Shown piece after piece: positions 17,401-20,567 of a stretch of 20,567 nucleotides of DNA (the stretch's first letter is position 1; every line of letters begins with the position of its first letter). The position numbers and the translations under genes were made by a program. This DNA is from a virus, in the IMG/VR virus record IMGVR_UViG_3300025264_000147, positions 1-20,567 of that record. The stretch is one strand, 5' to 3'. The notes beneath the pieces were generated by a model that worked only from the letters and a program-made list of their open reading frames with translations, was not told the DNA's origin and made no database searches.

Positions 17401-17632
17401 CTATGGTTACTGTACCAGCAATACTTACATTTCCAGATGCAGCTAAAGAACCTACAACATCCATTCTTCCAGTTGCTTTTACTGCATTCGTAGCAACCAT
17501 AAAAGAAATATTAGTTCCATCTCCAGTTTGAAGTTGGGTAAGAGAAGCACTTACACCTCTATTAGCACTAACACCTAATTTTACGATCTGCTTATAGGTA
17601 TCTGATATTTGTCTTCCAGTTAATGTACTCAT
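14432..17632 (-). CDS. Large repetitive trimeric-type tail fibre protein (1066 aa)
   Basis: The N-terminus MSTLTGRQISDTYKQIVKLG, then SLTQLQTGDGTNISFMVATN, is the attachment-type start of marine phage fibres. Residues about 50-970 are short beta repeats of the type 'GNLTVGGTTTIGGAVSIAGA', as in beta-helical or beta-roll trimeric fibres. They include eight copies of FDDDVCVSGN and three of VCASAFYGDG. The last ~90 residues (SIFLVQDGGSGTMAYNADWK, then PTLSTDD) form a globular end domain also found in the 313-aa fibre. I chose ATG 17632, which overlaps the upstream stop as ATGA, over the in-frame ATG 17647 five codons earlier. The protein is very likely the long host-recognition fibre. High repetition makes copy number prone to change. 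Confidence 0.9.
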   Translation of the reverse strand: MSTLTGRQISDTYKQIVKLGVSANRGVSASLTQLQTGDGTNISFMVATNAVKATGRMDVVGSLAASGNVSIAGTVTIAGANVQAANAKVCASAFYGDGSNLSGVDASVGGNVCVGNISVVGNAYVSGTSQFVSKVEFDDDVCVSGNTILVGNLAVGGTTTITGAVSLGSTLDVAGNVSVSGTFKGTGAATFASTVTVSGAGTFKTNVSVSGNVNIGGTTTIGGAVSVAGALSVGGATNLLGTVTVAGATSLASTLNVGGAVSLASTLNVANTVTIAGAVTMADSLGVGGALSVVGNTSLGGNLNITGTVTIAGTGIQAANAKVCASAFYGDGSNLTNVPATGATSVSALRITGNATIGGTLSVGGAVNFLSTATVSGATGFLGTVRVSGATSLASTLDVAGNTSLGGTLAQTGIATFAAKVEFDDDVCVSGNTVLVGNLAVGGTATVAGAASIGGALSVGGNTNLLGTVTVAGKAEFDDDVCVSGNTILVGNLTVGGTTTIGGAVSIAGALSVGGAAHFASTVTVAGAVSLASTLSVGGAAHFASTVTIAGNTTLTGTLGVGGAATFASKVEFDDDVCVSGNSILVGNLTVGGTTTIGGAASIAGALSVGGAANFASTVTIAGTNVQAANARVCASAFYGDGANLSNVPVAIEGNISVGNATVGGNLFVGGTATIVGNTTLTANLGVGGTFTVVGKAEFDDDVCVSGNSILVGNLTVGGTTTIGGAVSIAGALSVGGAAHFASTVTIAGNTTLTGNLGVGGTATIVGKAEFDDDVCVSGNTILVGNLTVGGTTTIGGATSIAGALSVGGAANFLGTVTVVGKAEFDDDVCVSGNTILVGNLAVGGTTTIGGATSIAGALSVGGAVNLLSTLTVAGKAEFDDDVCVSGNSILVGNLTVGGTTTIGGAASIAGALSVGGATNLLGTATITGNAGFLGTVRVSGNCSLEGQLQLTKSAAAVVCATAINGITSVSLAFGTAQNFSTSVTAAHTLAKPTGCRTGQTGSIFLVQDGGSGTMAYNADWKFIGGTDPTLSTDDNAVDRLDYIVVSASSDGVGGDIQAIISQAYA
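14820..17300 (-). repeat. Tandem protein-coding repeats inside the long fibre gene
   Basis: Eight copies of a unit centred on EFDDDVCVSGN plus 'S/TILVGNLTVGGTTTIGGA' are spread across the gene, spaced from about 160 to 860 bases with shorter related strands between them. Three copies of a second unit, 'QAANAKVCASAFYGDG', lie near 15700-15780, 16625-16690 and 17335-17400. Amino acids are nearly identical between copies while third codon positions differ (for example catcatcgtc, gtcatcatc and tcgtcatcatc for the Asp run on the plus strand). Boundaries are approximate. Confidence 0.9.
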
Positions 17633-17904
17633 ATTGCTTGCCACCATCTATCTTCTGCATCCCAATTATTAGTAGCAGCTTCCCAATTAATTTGTCTGCC
17701 ACCAGTATCAGGACGAGGGTTACGTATTATTGGATTATCACTTACATCAGGAACCTTGTTTAAAGGACTATTCTTTAAATCATATGCTCCATCAAAATCT
17801 TGTGGGCATACCAGCATTCCATAACTATTTAATCTCATAACTCTATGTGGATACACAAATCCACATGTATCACACATTGCTAAAGCATTTTTATTACTTG
17901 CCAT
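17629..17904 (-). CDS. Small zinc-ribbon-like phage structural protein (91 aa)
   Basis: The N-terminal half has ALAMCDTCGFVYPHRVMRLN (7-26) and GMLVCPQDFDGAYDLKN. Cysteines at 11, 14 and 33, with Asp or His as a possible fourth ligand, give a zinc-ribbon-like knuckle. The 'CD-x-CGF ... VCPxDFE/D' pattern is typical of a small protein encoded next to tail genes in many podoviruses and siphoviruses. The C-terminal half is Trp/Asn-rich (NWEAATNNWDAEDRWWQAI). It follows the gp4-like gene after one base and overlaps the long fibre gene by four bases (ATGA), so it may help attach or assemble the fibre. The fourth metal ligand is not obvious and the role is inferred from position. Confidence 0.8.
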   Translation of the reverse strand: MASNKNALAMCDTCGFVYPHRVMRLNSYGMLVCPQDFDGAYDLKNSPLNKVPDVSDNPIIRNPRPDTGGRQINWEAATNNWDAEDRWWQAI

Positions 17905-17905
17905 T

Positions 17906-18580
17906 TTATATTGGACTTAATCTAGGTTTTAAAAATAAGTTAGCTCTTTGTCGATCTTCTTCCAGTGCTCTCCCTAATAATTCTTCATAATTAGCTTTTA
18001 ACATTCCTATACGATCTCCTTCTATACCGGGAGTCTTCATGGAAAGATAATAGGAAAGACCACAAGTAAGAGGAGGAAGAAATCTTTTTGGAAGATCTGC
18101 ATTTTGTTCTGCTGATCTATTTACATCTTCCAATTCTCTTACTCCTTCTACATTAAGAATATCAGTTGTATTCTCAGGAATAGGCCATACCAGAATTGTA
18201 GGATTATCTCTATTTCTTTTTATGGTAAATTGACTTGGCCTTCCAGTTTGCTTCTTATTAGGAATAATTTGATATTCTTCAAAACTGATTCGTTGTAATT
18301 GTAAGTCAGTATCATCTCTTCGTAATACTACTTCCAATGCATCCAAAGTATCACTTGATAATGCATAGGAAGTAACACTTGTCGAAACTGTAACTAGTGT
18401 AGTATAGGTAGTCCAAAGAAGTATACCTCTGTTCTGCCAATCTTTCAACATTAGATTAATAGAACGACGAGCAGATGCAGGAGTATGACCAAGGGTTTGT
18501 TCACCCCCGATCATCTCCGTAGCCTCTTGGATCACCTCATCTATATCTAAGTTAAAGTTAAATGTTCCTGACGTTGCCAT
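17906..18580 (-). CDS. P22 gp4-like tail accessory / head-tail connector protein (224 aa)
   Basis: The all-helical profile and length (P22 gp4 is 166 aa; marine homologues are longer) fit the gp4 family. Conserved-looking elements are DEVIQEATEMIGGEQTLGHT (14-33), then ARRSINLMLKDWQNRGILLW (37-56, the 'A-R-x-x-L-N-x-x-L-x-x-W-x-x-x-G-x-x-L-W' motif of these proteins), YALSSDTLDALEVVLRRDD and a C-terminal KPRLSPI. In P22, gp4 binds the portal ring, closes the packaged head and anchors gp10 and the spikes. Here a gp10-like protein lies downstream at 8566-10449, as expected for such a tail. I am confident about the family and less so about exact stoichiometry or partners. Confidence 0.85.
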   Translation of the reverse strand: MATSGTFNFNLDIDEVIQEATEMIGGEQTLGHTPASARRSINLMLKDWQNRGILLWTTYTTLVTVSTSVTSYALSSDTLDALEVVLRRDDTDLQLQRISFEEYQIIPNKKQTGRPSQFTIKRNRDNPTILVWPIPENTTDILNVEGVRELEDVNRSAEQNADLPKRFLPPLTCGLSYYLSMKTPGIEGDRIGMLKANYEELLGRALEEDRQRANLFLKPRLSPI

Positions 18581-18586
18581 TTTAAA

Positions 18587-18775
18587 CTATTTCTTTTTAC
18601 CATGATTATGGTGATGTTCACCCATAAAGATACCAACAACACCTGTTACACCACATGCAAGCATAGCAACAGTCTGCCACGGACCGATTGGTGAAATAAG
18701 ACCAATCATGGCAAGAATAGCTGCCATTGCTGCATACGATGAAGGCTCTTTAAATCTACATATAATATGATTCAT
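18587..18775 (-). CDS. Small two-helix membrane protein, candidate holin (62 aa)
   Basis: The protein has a short cytoplasmic start (MNHIICRFKEPSSY), two hydrophobic segments (about 14-29 and 33-52, the second containing MLACGVTGVVGIFMG) joined by a Pro-Gly-Pro turn, and a charged histidine-rich tail (GEHHHNHGKKK). Size, two helices and a charged C-terminus fit class II-like phage holins, and 'FKEPSSYAAMAA' resembles starts of short phage membrane proteins. The start is set by AAGGAGAAAAACATG and overlaps the 42-aa gene by four bases (ATGA). No endolysin lies in this window, so the holin call rests on topology only. Confidence 0.65.
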   Translation of the reverse strand: MNHIICRFKEPSSYAAMAAILAMIGLISPIGPWQTVAMLACGVTGVVGIFMGEHHHNHGKKK

Positions 18776-18900
18776 GTTTTTCTCCTTCTACTTTTTGTTT
18801 TCTTTTTAACTTTTGTGTCATACTTATTCTTCCACTCATCATAAATCTTACGTTTATTTTTTTTAAGATACTTCTTTTGTTTCTCAGATTTAAAAGGCAC
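18772..18900 (-). CDS. PFKSEKQ-type small basic phage protein, GTG start (42 aa)
   Basis: A GTG at 18900 opens a 42-codon frame that ends at TGA 18772-18774, overlapping the next ATG. The product begins VPFKSEKQKKYLKKNKRKIY, the well-conserved start of tiny phage proteins usually written 'MPFKSEKQRRYL..N.PEIAKKW...Y'. The following residues DEWKNKYDTK fit too. By my count, 16 of 42 residues are Lys and 4 Arg. The start codon lies one base after the TAG stop of the upstream gene, so it is probably translated by re-initiation. The role in the family is unknown to me; nucleic acid binding is plausible. It fills what would otherwise look like a 126-base gap. Confidence 0.8.
   Translation of the reverse strand: MPFKSEKQKKYLKKNKRKIYDEWKNKYDTKVKKKTKSRRRKT
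18781..18787 (-). promoter_or_regulatory. Shine-Dalgarno AAGGAGA inside the 42-aa gene
   Basis: AAGGAGA precedes the ATG at 18775 by five bases and is embedded in the last Arg/Lys codons of the 42-aa gene. It supports the candidate-holin start and suggests that this gene has its own strong initiation. Confidence 0.7.
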
Positions 18901-18901
18901 A

Positions 18902-19102
18902 CTACTTTACATGAATATTTGGAACACTCATGTCCTCTGTCTTGAATGATTTCCCCTTTTCATAACTTTCATTTGTTACGACAGGATGGGGTGTTCCTAC
19001 AACATCTGGTCCTTTTCTGGCTGCACCATAGCCTTGCCCTGTAGGTTTCCCATTGATCTTTTCCAGATCAGGGGGATTTTTTAATAATGTATGTGGTCCC
19101 AT
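18902..19102 (-). CDS. Small conserved phage protein of unknown function (66 aa)
   Basis: The protein is polar and Pro/Gly/Lys-rich: MGPHTLLKNPPDLEKINGKP then GQGYGAARKGPDVVGTPHPV. It has no membrane segment or cysteine. The 'GKPTGQGYGAARKGPDVV' run looks like a conserved, possibly extended segment. The start has a strong AAGGAGA site (19108-19114) that overlaps the stop region of the 71-aa gene. The next gene begins one base after this gene's stop. I do not know its function; it belongs to a block of small basic proteins upstream of the tail connector gene. Confidence 0.75.
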   Translation of the reverse strand: MGPHTLLKNPPDLEKINGKPTGQGYGAARKGPDVVGTPHPVVTNESYEKGKSFKTEDMSVPNIHVK

Positions 19103-19107
19103 TTCAT

Positions 19108-19114
19108 TCTCCTT
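19108..19114 (-). promoter_or_regulatory. Shine-Dalgarno AAGGAGA for the 66-aa gene
   Basis: AAGGAGA is read on the minus strand, five bases before ATG 19102 and directly after the TAG stop of the 71-aa gene. It is one of the clearest ribosome sites in the window. Confidence 0.7.
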
Positions 19115-19116
19115 TA

Positions 19117-19332
19117 CTAAACTTTTCCACCAGCTTTGTAACCAACCATGATCTTCTTACCTCTCTTACGAGAAACAGTTCCTCCACGTTTATTACCTTT
19201 ACGTTTTCTACGTCTTTCTTCTTGTATATCTTGTAAAGCCTGATCTTCTGCTTCTTTATGTCCTTGGGGATTATCAGCATCCCATTCTTCAGCAAGTTCT
19301 TTTAGTAGCTTTTCAATATTCCAATCAGCCAT
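19117..19332 (-). CDS. Small charged phage protein with C-terminal GG motifs (71 aa)
   Basis: The first half is acidic and helical (MADWNIEKLLKELAEEWDAD), and the second half very basic (EERRRKRKGNKRGGTVSRKR). It ends KKIMVGYKAGGKV. The C-terminal GGTVSR is shared with the 301-aa protein upstream (KKGGTVSRWKGG), and the 'YKAGGKV' end is familiar from other small phage proteins. AGGAGA at 19339-19344 sets the start. An overlapping frame at 19104-19295 is a shadow. The acidic/basic division suggests a protein-nucleic acid or protein-protein adaptor; the function is unknown. Confidence 0.75.
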   Translation of the reverse strand: MADWNIEKLLKELAEEWDADNPQGHKEAEDQALQDIQEERRRKRKGNKRGGTVSRKRGKKIMVGYKAGGKV

Positions 19333-19338
19333 ACTCTA

Positions 19339-19344
19339 TCTCCT
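19339..19344 (-). promoter_or_regulatory. Shine-Dalgarno AGGAGA for the 71-aa gene
   Basis: The upstream gene ends TAG, immediately followed by TAGGAGA, placing the ribosome site six bases ahead of ATG 19332. Confidence 0.65.
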
Positions 19345-19345
19345 A

Positions 19346-20251
19346 CTAATCATAAAATTGGGAAACTTCAAGGTTTCCACCCTTCCAACGAGATACTGTA
19401 CCACCTTTCTTCCGATCTCTATAAATACCCTGAGTTCCAATTCCAGAAGCAGGTGATGTTCTTCCTCCTCTAGCTTCAATATCTTTTTTAGATGCTACTC
19501 GTTTAAGATATCTACGTAATTTCTTTATATCTACTTGTCCTTTTTGAAGTGGACCTTTTCCCGTTTCTCCAGAAGTTCTAGTAAGTTTTGGTTTATCATG
19601 GGTAAATAAACCTGCTGTAGTTCCTCTAGAATATGGTCCTTTTCTTTTAACTCCAGAACTTGTATATTTTTTCTGTCTAGGATCAGTATAAGTTCCTCCA
19701 AATGTGTGTGTAGCAGGACCACGTAATGGTCCCTTTCCTCTATCTGTTTCTTCTGTTTTCATCCTTTCTTTAATAGTAGGATCTTTAAGTTTTCTTACTT
19801 CTACACGAGTATGAGGATCTGGAGAAGCTGTTTTTCTTCTACCAGTATAAAGTTTATCTCTAGCTGTTTTTCCTCTAGCTTTTCTTCGTTTCTTTATTAT
19901 ATCTGCTTCTTTCTGTAAACTTTTATATTTTGGTTTAGTTTTTGTTCTACCTTTGGCTTCATACATAGTTGGATTAACTTTTGCTGCATCTACAGTTTTC
20001 TTTTTTGTTGTTGTTTTTTTCTTTTCTTGTAATGCTTCTGTACCTGCTTCAATTCCTGCTCCTCTTGCTCCAGCCCCTAAAGCTGTTGTAACTTTACGTT
20101 TTGGTTTATCTTTCCTAGCAGCTTCATAGGTACTGGATATACCTTCATATTTTTTTGGTTTACGTTTAAGTTTAGAGATATCTATTCCTTTACCAGTTTG
20201 TTGAGAAACACCTCCTATACGTCTACGAATTATTCCATTATTCTTTGCCAT
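19346..20251 (-). CDS. Very basic, low-complexity phage protein (301 aa)
   Basis: The protein is Lys/Arg/Thr/Gly-rich throughout, probably disordered, with no cysteine and no membrane helix. An Ala/Gly patch (TTALGAGARGAGIEAGTEAL) sits at about 55-74. Basic repeat-like units 'GKGPLRGPATHTFGG', 'KGPYSRGTTAGLF' and 'GKGPLQKGQ' lie between 173 and 240. The C-terminus carries KKGGTVSRWKGG. The start overlaps the upstream stop (TAATG), with AGGAGCAC ahead. The charge and placement among virion genes suggest packaging with DNA or binding to it inside the head. No recognised domain supports this, so the function is open. Shadow frames inside (19531-19722) are ignored. Confidence 0.8.
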   Translation of the reverse strand: MAKNNGIIRRRIGGVSQQTGKGIDISKLKRKPKKYEGISSTYEAARKDKPKRKVTTALGAGARGAGIEAGTEALQEKKKTTTKKKTVDAAKVNPTMYEAKGRTKTKPKYKSLQKEADIIKKRRKARGKTARDKLYTGRRKTASPDPHTRVEVRKLKDPTIKERMKTEETDRGKGPLRGPATHTFGGTYTDPRQKKYTSSGVKRKGPYSRGTTAGLFTHDKPKLTRTSGETGKGPLQKGQVDIKKLRRYLKRVASKKDIEARGGRTSPASGIGTQGIYRDRKKGGTVSRWKGGNLEVSQFYD

Positions 20252-20567
20252 TATTGTGCTCCTTGTAATACGGTATCTGGACCTCCCACTGGATTACGGG
20301 GATTCTCCATGTCATCCTGTCTCATACGTCTGGCTTGATTTCTCAAAGCATCTACTGAATTTGTATAACTACTCTCCCATACTTGTACAATATCCCAACT
20401 CTTGGTAAACTTGGATGCTTCCACCATACAGGCATTGAACAGAGCATTATAGGTAAATTCACTAAAGTAATTAGAAGTTGTAGCACTTGTTCCTGTGGCA
20501 GAAGATAAAGGAATAGGTCTACGAGTATATTGTATTTCTCCTGATAAAGCTGATGTAGGAGTTGGTA
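20251..20567 (-). CDS. C-terminal 104 aa of a virion protein cut by the right edge
   Basis: An open frame on the minus strand runs from the right edge to TAA 20251-20253 without an internal stop. The visible part is RRPIPLSSATGTSATTSNYF, then SEFTYNALFNACMVEASKFT and KSWDIVQVWESSYTNSVDAL, followed by a helical RNQARRMRQDDMENPRNPVG and a C-terminal GGPDTVLQGAQ. The 'LFNACMVEASKF ... VWESSY ... A-L-R-N-x-A-R-R-x-R-x-D-D' pattern looks like a conserved structural protein encoded near the connector genes of marine podoviruses, but I cannot assign it more precisely. Its stop overlaps the next start (TAATG). Confidence 0.7.
   Translation of the reverse strand, partial: PTPTSALSGEIQYTRRPIPLSSATGTSATTSNYFSEFTYNALFNACMVEASKFTKSWDIVQVWESSYTNSVDALRNQARRMRQDDMENPRNPVGGPDTVLQGAQ

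Noticed and set aside
14432-17632. Diversity-generating retroelement target in the fibre C-terminus
   Set aside because: No reverse transcriptase gene, template repeat or adenine-biased variable copy was seen. The two shared C-terminal domains are diverged in all bases.
17632-17647. Upstream ATG 17647 as start of the long fibre
   Set aside because: It would add only MVASN and overlap the zinc-ribbon-like gene by 19 bases. ATG 17632 makes the ATGA junction used elsewhere, and MSTLTGRQIS is the typical fibre start. The longer form is not formally excluded.
19104-19295. Minus-strand 63-codon frame overlapping the 71-aa gene
   Set aside because: It overlaps the 71-aa frame, which has the better Shine-Dalgarno and a C-terminus of familiar type. 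The alternative has no recognisable features.
1-20567. Rho-independent terminators or phage promoters between genes
   Set aside because: Gaps are only a few bases long, and I saw no stem-loop followed by a T-run or -10/-35-like pair that could be separated from coding sequence.

Overview
This window looks like part of the virion-structure region of a tailed bacteriophage with a short tail (podovirus type), most likely from an uncultured marine phage. All 22 genes that I can support lie on the minus strand. They are packed end to end and read from the right edge towards the left edge. I see no tRNA, rRNA, integrase, transposase, CRISPR array, or convincing promoter or terminator. No stretch longer than about 20 bases is without a gene, apart from the sequence cut off at each edge. 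Hand counts of sampled 60-base lines give roughly 35-40% G+C overall, with local excursions noted below. The host cannot be named from this sequence. Marine origin is an inference from the gene families: a P22 gp10-like hub with the marine-phage N-terminus, DUF5872-like and PFKSEKQ-type small proteins, and the fibre N-termini.

Layout in transcription order (right to left). (1) 20567-18587: the C-terminal end of a virion protein cut by the window edge, a very basic 301-aa protein, two small conserved phage proteins, a 42-aa GTG-start basic protein, and a small two-helix membrane protein that could be a holin. (2) 18580-14432: a P22 gp4-like tail accessory (head-to-tail) protein, a small Cys-containing zinc-ribbon-like protein, and a 1066-aa highly repetitive tail fibre. 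(3) 14432-11403: a seven-repeat RCC1 beta-propeller protein, a GT9-like glycosyltransferase with a TPR-like N-terminus, a 184-aa protein of possible fibre-assembly type, and a small secreted protein. The last three are visibly AT-richer than their surroundings and look like an accessory cassette. (4) 11393-8566: a second tail fibre that shares its C-terminal domain with the first, then a P22 gp10-like tail hub protein. (5) 8563-7789: a DUF5872-like, extremely basic small protein and two small hypothetical proteins. (6) 7789-1: two very large putative DNA-ejection (internal virion) proteins separated by a degenerate GNAT-fold protein, followed by a third, at least 808-aa protein that runs off the left edge.

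How the parts fit together: gp4-like and gp10-like proteins would build a P22-type tail machine below the portal. Two fibres and possibly the RCC1 propeller would provide host recognition. The three large proteins, each with one long Gly/Ala-rich hydrophobic segment, would be packaged and ejected to carry DNA through the envelope. The GNAT-fold protein is like T7 gp13 in fold type and genome position. The glycosyltransferase and secreted protein may alter the host surface or decorate the virion; this is inference. Dense start/stop overlaps (TAATG, ATGA) and stop codons fused to Shine-Dalgarno sequences (TAGGAG) indicate translational coupling along one long transcript.
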